64,000 nt of DNA from Marinibacterium sp050389775 (GCF_050389775.1 NZ_CP177144.1:3906001-3970000); one strand, 5' to 3'; numbered from the stretch's first letter, positions 26,257 to 36,947 are shown. Made by a program: numbers and translations. The notes: generated from the sequence alone by a model not told the origin.

Positions 26257-29004
26257 ATGGTTCAGACAAACAAGATCCTGACCGTCTCCTACGGCACATT
26301 TTCCTGCACGCTCGAGGGATTTGATGATGCCTTCGGGACGATGAAGGCCATCGCGGAATATTTCCGCGACCTTGCCGCCGACGACAGGTACTTCGGTGCG
26401 GAACCGCCGCAGCCGGATGCGGACATGCTCGCACGGATCGCCCAGACCGAGATTTCGCGCCGGGTCGATGCCCATACCGACGGCACCGGCATTCTCCTGC
26501 GGGCCACGGCCCCGGCCATCGGACAGGATGCGCCCGGGCAAGCGGCAGAGCGCCCTGCCGCCGAAGCCGCCCCGCAACCCGCGACCGTGTCCACCGCGCA
26601 ACCGGCCCCGGACAAGCCGCAGGTCACCCTGCGATCGTCCGATGCCGATGCGGACGCGGCACAGGAGATCGACGCCGCCGAGCTGGCCGAAGCCGAGGAG
26701 CTGGCCGCCGAGCTGGCCCAGGACATGTCGCCTGCCGCTCCGACGATGATGCCCGCGCCCGACAACCTGGCGGCCAAGCTGGCGCGGATTCGCGCCGTGG
26801 TCGACCGGGCCGAAGCCGCCGCGGCCGAACGGCCCGAAACGACCCCCGATGTCGGCGCCGGCCTGGCCCAGGACGCGGCCGACCTGGCGCAGGACAGCCA
26901 GGACGAGGCGATCTATACCGCTGCGGCCGAGACCATCGACCCCGACGAGGACACGCTGGGCGCCGTCAATGCCGCGCTGGCGACCGAACCGGCGGACATG
27001 GCGCAGGAAGATGGCGCGACGGGCATGCCGGCCGATGCGCCGGTGGTGCAGGATGTTCCGGTCGCCCCGATGCAATCCTTCGCGCCCGAAATGGCCCAGG
27101 ATCAGGCTGTCGATCAGACCGCCGGCATCGATGAGTCCATGGGGCCCGACGCCACCCAGGACGTGACCTTTGAAACGCCGGTCCAGCCGATGGACAGCTT
27201 CGTGCCCAACGCGCCGGTCATGGACGCCCCCGCCGCGGACACGTTCGCCTCGCAGGACACGTATGCTTCGCAGGATGGCGCTGCGCAGGATGATTTCGCT
27301 GCGCAGGATGTCGCCCAGGACACGTTTGCCCCGCAGGATACGTTCATCCCGCGGCAAGATCCCGCGCCGCAGGATGCCCCTGCCCCGCAGGACGACGCGC
27401 TGATGGCCTTCGACACCGGCCTTCCCGCCGCCGATCCGATTCAGGACAGCAATGTCGCGCCCTTCGCCCCGCTGGCCCAGCCGGAAGCGCCCGGCGACAT
27501 GGACGCCGTGCAGGATGCCTGGGCCCGGGATTGGGCCGACGACCAGGCACAACAGGGTGATGCCACCGGCCAGGCGGATACCGATTGGGACGCCTCCGGT
27601 GACATGGCCGACGACACCGCCGCGACGGACATGGACCAGGATGAGACCGTCCTGGACAACCTGGCCGATGAAGACGTCGCCCACGAAGACGAAGCCCATG
27701 AAGACACCCCATCGCAAGACGCCTCCGCCCCGCTGATCCTGCAGGGCGCGCCGGTCGCCGACGAGGAGGAAGGCGACGACGACGATATCTCCGCCCTGCT
27801 CGACAAGCTGGACCGCGTGGCCGAAACACCTGCCGCTCCGCAGGCCGACGCACCCGCCGCCGCAGCCGAAGACGACACCAACGTCTTCAGCGGCCTCGAC
27901 TGGGACGCCGAGACCGACGATGGCGACGACGACGCCGATGACGAGGCGATCCGCAACATCCTGGGCGATCTCGGTCCGCGCGATACCGTGGCCCCGGCGG
28001 CCCCCGCCGCCCCCGTCACCCGCGTGATCAAGGTCAAGCGGGCCGACCTGGAACAGGCCATCGCCTCGGGCAGCCTCGAAGAGATCCGCCCGGACGCCGA
28101 GACCCGGACCGAAGCCGCAGCCGACACCCCGGCCGACGCCCCCCGGTCGCGCTCGTCGCTGTCCGACGAGGACGAGGCCGACCTGCAGGCCGAGCTGGAC
28201 GCCGTGGCCGCCGAACTGGCCGAGGCCCAGGCCGCGCTGAACCCGCCCGACGAAGACGCCCCCCTGCCCGCGATCCGCCGCGAGCGCAGCACCGCCGTTG
28301 TCGACCGCAAGGAACCCGAGGTCTCGCGGCTGATGGCCGAGGCCGATCACCAGATGGACGAGCCCGAAAGCTCGTCGCGCCGCGAGGCCTATTCCCACCT
28401 GCGCGCCGCCGTGGCCGCAGCCGAAGCCGAGGATGCGCTGGATGACGGCACGCCCGATACCCGCGCCCCGGCCGATGCCGCCTATCGCGAAGACCTGGCC
28501 AATGTCGTGCGTCCGCGCCGGGCCGAGCTGGCCCCGCCGGCCCGCCCGCGCCGGCCGCTGATCGAAGCCCGCCCCGCGCCGCTCAAGCTGGTCGCCGAAC
28601 AGCGCGTCGATGCCGACACGATCCTGCCCCAGCGCGGGCCGATCCGCCCCCGCCGCATCGCCGCCGAAGACCAGCCCGATGCGGGCGCGGCCCAGGCCGG
28701 CGGCTTCGTGGCCTTTGCCCGCGAGGTCGGCGCCCAGGACCTGCACGAGCTGCTCGAAGCGGCCGCCGCCTACCTGTCCTTCGTCGAGGGCCGCGAGCAG
28801 TTCTCGCGCCCGCAGCTGATGACCCGCGTCAAGCAGGTGGAAACCGCCGGGTTCAACCGCGAGGACGGGCTGCGCACCTTTGGCCAGCTGCTGCGCGAGG
28901 GCAAGATCGAGAAAACCTCGGGCGGGCGGTTCACCGCCTCCGAGCAGATCGGCTTCCGCCCCTCGGGCCCGGTCGCGCACAAGGCCGACAAGGCCGCGGG
29001 CTGA
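26257..29004 (+). CDS. Large acidic protein with conserved ends, function unknown
   Basis: 915 residues. Residues 1-85 (VQTNKILTVSYGTFSCTLEG, FDDAFGTMKAIAEYFRDLAA) and the last 110 (FVAFAREVGAQDLHELLEAA, REQFSRPQLMTRVKQVE) look folded and conserved. I recall relatives in most Rhodobacterales, often mislabelled as chemotaxis proteins. The centre is disordered, very rich in Asp, Ala, Glu and Gln. It includes short QD-centred repeats near 330-375 (FASQDTYASQD, FAPQDTFIPRQD). No CheA kinase motif, signal peptide or membrane helix is present. A scaffold is plausible but unproven. Confidence 0.85.
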   Translation: MVQTNKILTVSYGTFSCTLEGFDDAFGTMKAIAEYFRDLAADDRYFGAEPPQPDADMLARIAQTEISRRVDAHTDGTGILLRATAPAIGQDAPGQAAERPAAEAAPQPATVSTAQPAPDKPQVTLRSSDADADAAQEIDAAELAEAEELAAELAQDMSPAAPTMMPAPDNLAAKLARIRAVVDRAEAAAAERPETTPDVGAGLAQDAADLAQDSQDEAIYTAAAETIDPDEDTLGAVNAALATEPADMAQEDGATGMPADAPVVQDVPVAPMQSFAPEMAQDQAVDQTAGIDESMGPDATQDVTFETPVQPMDSFVPNAPVMDAPAADTFASQDTYASQDGAAQDDFAAQDVAQDTFAPQDTFIPRQDPAPQDAPAPQDDALMAFDTGLPAADPIQDSNVAPFAPLAQPEAPGDMDAVQDAWARDWADDQAQQGDATGQADTDWDASGDMADDTAATDMDQDETVLDNLADEDVAHEDEAHEDTPSQDASAPLILQGAPVADEEEGDDDDISALLDKLDRVAETPAAPQADAPAAAAEDDTNVFSGLDWDAETDDGDDDADDEAIRNILGDLGPRDTVAPAAPAAPVTRVIKVKRADLEQAIASGSLEEIRPDAETRTEAAADTPADAPRSRSSLSDEDEADLQAELDAVAAELAEAQAALNPPDEDAPLPAIRRERSTAVVDRKEPEVSRLMAEADHQMDEPESSSRREAYSHLRAAVAAAEAEDALDDGTPDTRAPADAAYREDLANVVRPRRAELAPPARPRRPLIEARPAPLKLVAEQRVDADTILPQRGPIRPRRIAAEDQPDAGAAQAGGFVAFAREVGAQDLHELLEAAAAYLSFVEGREQFSRPQLMTRVKQVETAGFNREDGLRTFGQLLREGKIEKTSGGRFTASEQIGFRPSGPVAHKADKAAG

Positions 29005-29016
29005 GCGCCGCGGCGG

Positions 29017-29463
29017 TCAGCCGTCGGGCATCACCCGCACGGCATCGACCAGGCGATAAAGGTCGAAACTCTCGGCCGAACGATCCAGTTCCAGCTGCCC
29101 GGACAGGATCAGGAACGTGCCCTCCGGCAAGTCCGGCAGGGCACGTTTCATGTCGACGGGCAGCGACGGCCCATAGCCGGCATTGCCGCAGAACGGGCAA
29201 TCGGCCGGATCGGGCACCAGCAGGAACCGGTCGAGATAGGGCTCCGCCAGCAGCGGAACGAGATAGCCTGAAATGGTGAATTCGGCCGCCGCCGCGGCCT
29301 GCAGGGCCGGATCGAACCGCTTGTCGATCCGGTAGGTCACGCCGGTGTCACCAGGCACCGGCGTTTCCGTGATCTCGGCCAGGCCCAGCAGCGCCCATCC
29401 CCCGTCGTCCTGCGCGGCCAGCGGACCGGCGAGGACGGCAAGGACAGGCACCGCCCGCCACAT
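29017..29463 (-). CDS. Secreted DUF3299-like protein
   Basis: 148 residues with a signal peptide (MWRAVPVLAVLAGPLAAQ). The mature part has FTISGYLVPLLAEPYLDRFLL, followed by DPADCPFCG with two Cys and a C-terminal LSGQLELDRSAESFDLYRLV strand pair. This layout resembles DUF3299, a periplasmic OB-like family with a conserved Cys motif; the family match is from memory. Its start overlaps the DUF2842 stop as TGATG, so the genes are translationally linked. Confidence 0.7.
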   Translation of the reverse strand: MWRAVPVLAVLAGPLAAQDDGGWALLGLAEITETPVPGDTGVTYRIDKRFDPALQAAAAAEFTISGYLVPLLAEPYLDRFLLVPDPADCPFCGNAGYGPSLPVDMKRALPDLPEGTFLILSGQLELDRSAESFDLYRLVDAVRVMPDG

Positions 29464-29762
29464 CAGGCGCTGCCGCCCGGGGGCTTGCCCCCCGGCGCCG
29501 AGCCGTCCCCGGTTCCCGGGGCGGAGAGGTCCTCCGGCGCGTCGGGATCGGCCTTGCCGATGCCCTTGAACACAAAGCGGAACGGCAGGGCCCAGAGAAT
29601 GCCCAGCCCGACATAGACCGCCAGCTCGACCCAGAACGGCGGACGGCCGAGCCAGTTCATCACGCTGACCGCCACCACCATGTAGACCGGCAGGCCGATC
29701 AGCAGGATGACCAGCGACCAGCGCCGGCGGGCCTTGTAGCTGAGGGCGGGCTTGTCACTCAT
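29463..29762 (-). CDS. DUF2842 membrane protein
   Basis: 99 residues. Two membrane helices (WSLVILLIGLPVYMVVAVSV, FWVELAVYVGLGILWALPF) are followed by the family motif FRFVFKGIGKADPDA. A short Gly/Pro tail follows. The DUF2842 family is restricted to alphaproteobacteria and of unknown function. It lies two bases downstream of purA and is probably read from the same transcript. Confidence 0.9.
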   Translation of the reverse strand: MSDKPALSYKARRRWSLVILLIGLPVYMVVAVSVMNWLGRPPFWVELAVYVGLGILWALPFRFVFKGIGKADPDAPEDLSAPGTGDGSAPGGKPPGGSA

Positions 29763-29764
29763 GC

Positions 29765-31057
29765 TCAGTCCGCGAAGGGATCGGTCACGAGGATCGTGTC
29801 ATCGCGTTCGGGCGATGTCGACAGCAGCGCGACGTTGCAGCCGATCAGCTCTTCGACCCGGCGCACGTACTTGATGGCATTGGCCGGCAGGTCGGCCCAG
29901 CTGCGCGCGCCTTCGGTCGATTCACTCCAACCCGGCATTTCCTCGTAGATCGGGGTCGCCCGCGACTGGTGATCGGCGGCGGTGGGCAGGTAATCGATGC
30001 GCTGGCCGTCCAGCTCGTAGCCCACGCAGATCTTCAGGGTCTCGAACCCGTCCAGCACGTCGAGCTTGGTCAGGGCGATGCCGTTGATCCCCGACAGGGC
30101 GCAGGTCTGGCGCACGAGAACCGCATCGAACCAGCCGCACCGCCGCTTGCGCCCGGTGGTCGTGCCGAATTCATGGCCCCGCTCGCCCAGCCGCTGGCCA
30201 GTGTCGTCCAGCAGTTCGGTCGGGAACGGGCCTTCGCCCACGCGGGTGGTATAGGCCTTGACGATGCCCAGCACGAAATCGATGGCCCCGGGCCCCACGC
30301 CGGTGCCCGTCGCGGCCTGGCCGGCGATGACATTGGACGAAGTGACAAAGGGATAGGTCCCGAAATCGATGTCCAGCAGCGAGCCCTGCGCGCCTTCGAA
30401 CAGGATGCGCTGGCCGGCCCGGCGGCGGTCGTTCATTTCCTTCCAGACCGGCGCGGCAAAGGGCAGGATTTCCGGTGCCAGGGCCTTCAGCCGGGCGACC
30501 AGGTCGTCGCGGTCCACCGGTTCCAGCCCCAGCCCGCGACGCAGGGCGTCATGGTGCACCAGCGCCCGGTCGACACGCAGTTCCAGCGTCGATTCATCGG
30601 CCAGGTCGGCCACGCGGACCGACCGGCGGCCGACCTTGTCCTCGTAGGCCGGGCCGATGCCGCGGCCGGTGGTGCCGATCTTGGCCACCGAGTTCTGCGC
30701 CTCGCGGGCACGGTCCAGCTCGCCGTGGATCGGCAGGATCAGCGGAGTGTTCTCGGCGATCATCAGGGTCTCGGGCGTGATCTCGACACCCTGGGCGCGG
30801 ATCGCGGCGATTTCCTTGATCAGGTGCCAGGGGTCCAGCACGACGCCGTTGCCGATGACCGACAGCTTGCCCGACCGGACAACCCCGGACGGCAGGGCGT
30901 GCAGCTTGTAGACCTCGCCATCGATGACCAGCGTGTGGCCGGCGTTATGGCCCCCCTGGAAACGCGCGATCACATCCGCGCGCTCGCTGAGCCAGTCCAC
31001 GATCTTGCCTTTACCCTCGTCACCCCACTGGGCGCCGACGACGACGACGTTTGCCAT
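29765..31057 (-). CDS. purA: Adenylosuccinate synthetase
   Basis: 430 residues. The N-terminal P-loop VVVGAQWGDEGKGKIVDWL is followed by FQGGHNAGHTLV, KIGTTGRGIGPAYEDK, FEGAQGSLLDIDFGTYPFVTSSN and TTGRKRRCGWFD. It catalyses the GTP-dependent first step from IMP to AMP. The length and motifs are canonical. The 140 bp between it and the nitrile hydratase operon hold no recognised terminator with a T-tract. Confidence 0.97.
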   Translation of the reverse strand: MANVVVVGAQWGDEGKGKIVDWLSERADVIARFQGGHNAGHTLVIDGEVYKLHALPSGVVRSGKLSVIGNGVVLDPWHLIKEIAAIRAQGVEITPETLMIAENTPLILPIHGELDRAREAQNSVAKIGTTGRGIGPAYEDKVGRRSVRVADLADESTLELRVDRALVHHDALRRGLGLEPVDRDDLVARLKALAPEILPFAAPVWKEMNDRRRAGQRILFEGAQGSLLDIDFGTYPFVTSSNVIAGQAATGTGVGPGAIDFVLGIVKAYTTRVGEGPFPTELLDDTGQRLGERGHEFGTTTGRKRRCGWFDAVLVRQTCALSGINGIALTKLDVLDGFETLKICVGYELDGQRIDYLPTAADHQSRATPIYEEMPGWSESTEGARSWADLPANAIKYVRRVEELIGCNVALLSTSPERDDTILVTDPFAD

Positions 31058-31197
31058 GCGATCTCTCCCGAGACTATTGGAACCCGGCCCCTATAGCCCT
31101 CGCGGCAGATCAGTGAAACCGGATTTTCCGTCGCGGTGGCGGCCATGCCGAAAACGACTGGCTGGGTGCGGGCCGGAACAGGGCCGGCCGGGCGGCC

Positions 31198-31623
31198 TTA
31201 GCCCAGGCGCACGGGATCGCCATGGGGCGTCGACAGATAAGCCGTTTCCCAGGCCGCGCGCAGGGTCTCGACCTCGGCGGTCGGCGCGGTGCCGCCCTCG
31301 GCCAACAGGGTTTCCAGGGTTTCCAGCCAGGCGGCGAAGTAATCGTCGCCGCCGTCAAGGCCCCCATATTGAGCCCCGTCCTGTGTCCCCTTCTCAGCCT
31401 CGACCTCTATACCGTCCCTTGCCCCATCCCGGACACCATCCCGCGCCTCTTCCTGCGCCCGGGCCAGCCCGTGGCGGGCCAGCGTCGCGCCGAAGCGGGC
31501 CGTCCAGTCGGGCCAGGAAAACAGCCCGCTCTCGTTGAGATGCACGGTCAGGGCAAAGAGCTGGGCATGCCAGGGCGCGGAAAAGACCGGCTGGGGCACG
31601 GCGTCGGGCAGCGGCCGAGTCAT
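31198..31623 (-). CDS. Nitrile hydratase accessory protein
   Basis: 141 residues. The start MTRPLPDAVPQPVFSAPWHA, LFALTVHLNESGLFSWPDW and the end FAAWLETLETLLAEGG match the small nitrile hydratase activator family, which helps insert cobalt into the alpha subunit. Residues 55-90 (EEARDGVRDGARDGIEVE) are a charged, DG-repeat insertion lying where relatives are shorter, as I recall. It overlaps nthB by ATGA and is last in nthA-nthB-accessory. Confidence 0.85.
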   Translation of the reverse strand: MTRPLPDAVPQPVFSAPWHAQLFALTVHLNESGLFSWPDWTARFGATLARHGLARAQEEARDGVRDGARDGIEVEAEKGTQDGAQYGGLDGGDDYFAAWLETLETLLAEGGTAPTAEVETLRAAWETAYLSTPHGDPVRLG

Positions 31624-32300
31624 GCCGGCTCCAGGTAGCTTTGCCACAGGTCCAAGACCACCTCGTCGCCGGGATGTTCCGGCGCGGCCCAGAGCTCGCC
31701 GGCCGGGAAGGCCACGGCATAGAGCGGCTCGGGCGCCTCGCCCAGGCCATGGGCATTGCTGTCGGGAAAGACATGGGTGCCATGCAGCAGGACCACCCGC
31801 CCCCGCGCCCCGGCGGCATAATCGGGCAGACGGGTGTGGCCGCCATCGACCAGCCGGTTGGCCGCAGGCCGCAGGCTGCGTACGGCATCCCCCGGGGCAA
31901 AGCGTGCCGCGACCCCGCCGGGCCGGTCGGCCGGCCCGCCCCGGGCCAGCACCGCCGGCACGGCATCGGCCCGCAGCGCGATACCCTCTCCCGGCGCCAC
32001 GGCGTCCGGCTCGACCAGCCCGGCCATTTCCTCGGCGGTGACCAGCCCGGTCTCGACCAGCAGGTCGGACATGCCGGCCAGCCATTTCTCGTAATAGGTG
32101 AACCGCGCGTAATCCTTGGGCGCCACGTTCTCGCGGGCGCGGCGCGACATGTCGATGCTCCACTTGCCAAGCGCCCCGGTGGCCAGCGTCAGGGCCAGGG
32201 CCTGGCGGTGCCAGTCCTCGGCAAAGAGCGGCTCGTCGGGGGCCGCGGGCACGACCGGCCCGTCGCCGAACCGCCCGCCCATGTCATGCACCCGGCTCAT
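31620..32300 (-). CDS. nthB: Nitrile hydratase beta subunit
   Basis: 226 residues starting MSRVHDMGGRFGDGPV, the typical beta-subunit start (xxHDxGG). FAEDWHRQALALTLATGALGKWS and FTYYEKWLAGMSDLLVETG lie in the N-terminal helical half. The SH3-like C-terminal half has TRLPDYAAGARGRVVLLHGTH and DEVVLDLWQSYLEPA. It pairs with NthA to hydrate nitriles to amides in the cytosol. ATGA overlaps with both neighbours imply 1:1 coupled translation. Confidence 0.95.
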   Translation of the reverse strand: MSRVHDMGGRFGDGPVVPAAPDEPLFAEDWHRQALALTLATGALGKWSIDMSRRARENVAPKDYARFTYYEKWLAGMSDLLVETGLVTAEEMAGLVEPDAVAPGEGIALRADAVPAVLARGGPADRPGGVAARFAPGDAVRSLRPAANRLVDGGHTRLPDYAAGARGRVVLLHGTHVFPDSNAHGLGEAPEPLYAVAFPAGELWAAPEHPGDEVVLDLWQSYLEPA

Positions 32301-32932
32301 GCCGCCGCCCCCGGCGCGGGGGCCGGGCCCTGCACCACCGCCGTGCCGATCATCGAATCCCGGCTGACCAGCCCGGCCAGCGCCTCCTGGTCCAGCCCTT
32401 CGGTGCCGGGCGGGCGCATGGGCAGCACCAGGTACCGCACCTCGGCTGTCGAATCCCAGACCCGCACGGCAGTGCCTTCGGGCAGGGTCACGCCGAATTC
32501 GGCCAGCACCTTGCGTGGCTCGCGCACGGCCCGGGCGCGGTAGGCATCGGACTTGTACCAGGCCGGCGGCACGCCCAGCAGCGGCCACGGGTAACAGCTG
32601 CACAGGGTGCAGACGACCATGTTGTGCACCTCGGGCGTGTTCTCGACCGCCACGACATGTTCGCCCTGCCGGCCAAAGAACCCCATGTCGGTCACCGCCG
32701 CCGTGGCATCGGCCAGCAGCGCCGCGCGAAAGCCCGGATCGCACCAGGCCCGGGCCACGACGGCCGCGCCGTTGCGCGGCCCGATCCGGTTCTCGTAGGT
32801 ATCGACGATGGCATCCAGCGCGGCCGGGTCGATCAGGCCCTTGCGCGTCAGCAGGGTTTCCAGCGCCCGCACGCGCAGGGCGGGATCGGGCGGCAACAGG
32901 GCATGCGGGTGGTCGTGGTCATCATGGGGCAT
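32297..32932 (-). CDS. nthA: Nitrile hydratase alpha subunit, cobalt type
   Basis: 211 residues. The metal claw VVCTLCSCYPWPLLG has C108, C111 and C113. Thr between the first two cysteines (CTLCSC, not CSLCSC) is diagnostic for non-corrin cobalt enzymes, and C111 and C113 would be the oxidised cysteines. A His-rich leader (MPHDDHDHPHALLP) could assist metal loading. First gene of the operon, divergent from secG. The pathway amidase is not nearby. Confidence 0.95.
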   Translation of the reverse strand: MPHDDHDHPHALLPPDPALRVRALETLLTRKGLIDPAALDAIVDTYENRIGPRNGAAVVARAWCDPGFRAALLADATAAVTDMGFFGRQGEHVVAVENTPEVHNMVVCTLCSCYPWPLLGVPPAWYKSDAYRARAVREPRKVLAEFGVTLPEGTAVRVWDSTAEVRYLVLPMRPPGTEGLDQEALAGLVSRDSMIGTAVVQGPAPAPGAAA

Positions 32933-33058
32933 GCCGGCATCCTGCCGCTGCGGCCGGCCCCGGGCAAGGCCCGATTCCTCCCTTGCCCCCCGGAGAGGTT
33001 TTGCCTACATGTCGCGCGATCAAATCCGAGCCTGACCGAACAACCCAAACGGGGCCCC

Positions 33059-33427
33059 ATGGAAAACGTCGTTCTCATCATCCACCTCCTCCTGGCCCTG
33101 GCCCTCATCGGCGTCGTGCTGATGCAGCGGTCCGAAGGTGGCGGGCTCGGCATGGGATCGGGCGGGCCGTCGACGGCCGGGCGTTCGGCGGCCACGGCCC
33201 TGTCCAAGGTCACCTGGGCCCTGGCCGCGGGCTTCATCTGCACCTCGATCGTGCTGACCGTCCTGGCGGCGGAAAACGCGGCGGGCACCTCGGTCATCGA
33301 CCGGGCGGGCGCACCGCTGACGGGCGATGACGGCGACACCGCCACGACGCCCACACTGCCCTCGGCCGAAGACCTGCTGCCGCCGTCCTCGGACGACACG
33401 GCGCCGCTGGTGCCGCGCGCAGACTGA
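33059..33427 (+). CDS. secG: Preprotein translocase subunit SecG
   Basis: 122 residues. Two membrane helices (VVLIIHLLLALALIGVVLMQ, LAAGFICTSIVLTVLAA) are separated by the SecG loop RSEGGGLGMGSGG. It assists SecYE-mediated export in the inner membrane. The C-terminal tail (TATTPTLPSAEDLLPPSSDD) is acidic and Pro/Ser-rich, as common in alphaproteobacteria. A strong hairpin and a terminator follow. Confidence 0.95.
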   Translation: MENVVLIIHLLLALALIGVVLMQRSEGGGLGMGSGGPSTAGRSAATALSKVTWALAAGFICTSIVLTVLAAENAAGTSVIDRAGAPLTGDDGDTATTPTLPSAEDLLPPSSDDTAPLVPRAD

Positions 33428-33450
33428 TCCCGGACCAAACCGGATCATCG

Positions 33451-33479
33451 GCCGGGCCCCGCCGAAAGACGGGCCCGGC
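33451..33479 (+). terminator. Strong hairpin after secG
   Basis: GCCGGGCCC and GGGCCCGGC form a nine-pair stem around a 11-base loop, 23 bp after the secG stop. No T-tract; it may act with the next terminator or protect the mRNA 3' end. Confidence 0.6.
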
Positions 33480-33504
33480 AATCCACTAGACTTGGCCTCA
33501 TGCG

Positions 33505-33545
33505 AAAAAGCCGCAACAGCATCTAGCGGCTTTCTTGCCTTTTCC
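33505..33545 (+). terminator. Intrinsic terminator between secG and pyrG
   Basis: AAAAAGCCGC pairs with GCGGCTTTCTT around an 11-base loop; TTTCTTGCCTTTT follows. A possible promoter for pyrG (TTGCCT, 18 bases, TAGGAT) starts within its tail. Confidence 0.75.
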
Positions 33546-33652
33546 ATGCGAATCCTGATAGGATGGAGTCCCGTGGTGAAGCGGTGTTTGACCACCGTTG
33601 AGGCTATCTGAGAGCAGATAATCACGCAGTTAATCACGGGGGCGGCCGAACG

Positions 33653-35296
<1,644 letters not shown>

Positions 35297-35617
35297 CCCC
35301 CGGCGCGGCGCCCGGCCGAGGGCCGGGCGGGCGAAGACACTGACATCGTTGAAGAAACGGCAAAGGCCGCGCTCCACCCGGGCGCGGCCTTTGCCATCAT
35401 GGCGGGAATCTGGGGGCTGGACTCGCCCCGCGATCTGTATCAGCCTTTGGAACAAGGTATTTGTTAACCGCGTTGATGGACCAGATGACGACTTTTTATT
35501 TCAGTAGACAGGTGACACATGTGGCGTTCCGCTCTGGCCTCTCCCCCCACCCTGATGCCTGCCGGCCTGTTCGGTCATTCCGGCCCGCTGGCCGCGGCGC
35601 ATGACGAGCGGGGATCC
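35297..35617 (+). other. Interval between pyrG and the first TerB-like gene
   Basis: It contains the pyrG terminator, then an AT-rich stretch (TTTGTTAACCGCG, TTTTTATTTCAG at 35460-35507) likely to hold the promoter of the TerB-like genes. AGGTGACACATG at about 35511-35521 could be an alternative start for the next gene, adding 33 residues. Confidence 0.45.
35359..35395 (+). terminator. Hairpin terminator after pyrG
   Basis: GGCAAAGGCCGCGC and GCGCGGCCTTTGCC form a perfect 14-pair stem about 60 bp after the pyrG stop. The tract after it is short of T, so efficiency is uncertain. Confidence 0.65.
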
Positions 35618-36067
35618 ATGTCTGTCCTGACCCAATTGCTGAACACGTTCCGCGCCTCCGAGCCGGCCCCCCTGCCCGATCCGGATGCCCGGCTGGCGAC
35701 CGGGGCGCTGATGGTGCAGATCGCCATGTCGGACCGGAATTACCAGTTCGAGGAAATCAGCCTGATCGACCGCGTGCTGTCGCAACTCTTCGGGCTGGAT
35801 GCGGTTGATGCGGCCAAGATGCGGGCGACCTGCGAAAAGCTGCATTCGGTTGCCCCCGACACCGAGACCTTTGCCGCGCTGATCCGTTCGGAACTGGATG
35901 TCGAACACCGCTGCGAGGCGCTGACCGCGCTGTGGCAGGTGGTGATGGCCGATGGTGACGTGCGCGACGACGAGACGGCCATCGTCGAGACCGCCCGGCT
36001 GGCGCTTGGCCTGTCGGTTGCCGACAATGCCGCCGCCCGCTCGCGGGCCGAGGCCGCGCTGGCCTGA
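35618..36067 (+). CDS. TerB-like protein 1
   Basis: 149 residues, all helical. ATGALMVQIAMSDRNYQFEEI, DRVLSQLFGLDAVDA and ALTALWQVVMADGDVRDDETAIV form the TerB-type helical bundle, with acidic residues (D, E at helix ends) that can bind metal. Widespread in Rhodobacterales without known function; a link to tellurite is by family name only. The start MSVLTQLLNTFRAS aligns with the paralogue at 36510. Confidence 0.85.
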   Translation: MSVLTQLLNTFRASEPAPLPDPDARLATGALMVQIAMSDRNYQFEEISLIDRVLSQLFGLDAVDAAKMRATCEKLHSVAPDTETFAALIRSELDVEHRCEALTALWQVVMADGDVRDDETAIVETARLALGLSVADNAAARSRAEAALA

Positions 36068-36509
36068 GATGGCGGCCCACGGGCAATAAGCATGTTGGAC
36101 CCTCGGGAGCCGGCCAGACACGGCGCCCGGGGGCTCGCCTAGCACGCGTGACCTGCCGAGCACGGGCACAAGCGAACCTGTCATGGGCGACAAGCGTAAC
36201 GGCCCTGGTCAGGTACAGGTCATCGTGGCAAGCACCGGCTCTGGTGCGCCTCCCAGACCGTCACGACGCATGATCGACAAGCGCAAGTGACACGCACAGG
36301 CACTGGCGGAAGCATTAAGACCGGCAACAATTAGCGCCGCCGACACGCCCCCCCGGACTGCCCAGCCCAAACGCGCAACAGGCACCGCCCCCGCCTCGCC
36401 ACCGAGGCCAGGCAGGTGCCCGCCCTCCGCTGACACGTCCCCCCATCCAACATCCCGCCGCGCCATGGCGCCAATTGCCTGCGCCCGGCGGCGGGTCTAT
36501 ATCCAAGCC
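36068..36509. other. About 440 bp without a recognisable gene between the two TerB-like genes
   Basis: No conserved frame is seen. The left end has a weak GC hairpin (CCTCGGGAGCC...GCGCCCGGGGGCTC). Short words such as CGACAAGCG recur three times around 36128-36285 without a clear period. Nothing else is supported. Confidence 0.5.
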
Positions 36510-36947
36510 ATGTTCGCTGATCTCATCCGCCGCCTGACAGAGCCGGCCCCGCAGCCCTTTTCCGATCATGATGCGCGTCATGCGCTGGCTGCGCTGATGG
36601 TGCGCGTGGCCCGGACCGATGGCTATTACGCGCCCGACGAGGTCGCGCGCATCGATTCCCTGTTGTGCGCCCGCTATGCCCTGTCGCCCGACGAGGCCAC
36701 CGCCCTGCGCCAGCGCGCCGAAGAGCTGGAAGCCGGCGCGCCTGACACCGTGCGCTTTACCCGGGCGATCAAGGAAGCCGTGCCCTACGAGGACCGGTTG
36801 GCCGTGATCGAACAGCTCTGGGAAGTCGCTCTGGTCGACGGCCATCGCGAGGCCGAAGAGGACGCCCTGCTGCGTGTCGTGGCCAGCCTGCTGGGCGTCA
36901 ACGACCGCGACAGCAACATCGCCCGCCAGAAGGCCGCCCGGGAATGA
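36510..36947 (+). CDS. TerB-like protein 2
   Basis: 145 residues, paralogous to the gene at 35618: ALAALMVRVARTDGYYAPDEVARIDSLL, PDTVRFTRAIKEAVPYEDRL and EQLWEVALVDGHREAEEDALLRVV line up along the whole length. Cytosolic helical bundle of unknown function. MFADLIRRLTEP is the start. The next gene overlaps its stop by ATGA, so the binding-protein-like gene is translationally coupled to it. Confidence 0.88.
   Translation: MFADLIRRLTEPAPQPFSDHDARHALAALMVRVARTDGYYAPDEVARIDSLLCARYALSPDEATALRQRAEELEAGAPDTVRFTRAIKEAVPYEDRLAVIEQLWEVALVDGHREAEEDALLRVVASLLGVNDRDSNIARQKAARE

Noticed and set aside
26122..28980. A 952-codon open frame antisense to the large acidic protein
   Set aside because: The plus-strand gene has conserved ends, a clear start and biased composition. 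The antisense frame is open because GC-rich third positions and Asp/Ala codons leave no reverse stops. Its product is His/Gly/Arg-rich low-complexity sequence.
31058..31197. Possible terminator between the nitrile hydratase operon and purA
   Set aside because: Only weak GC dyads without a T-tract were seen, so no terminator is claimed.
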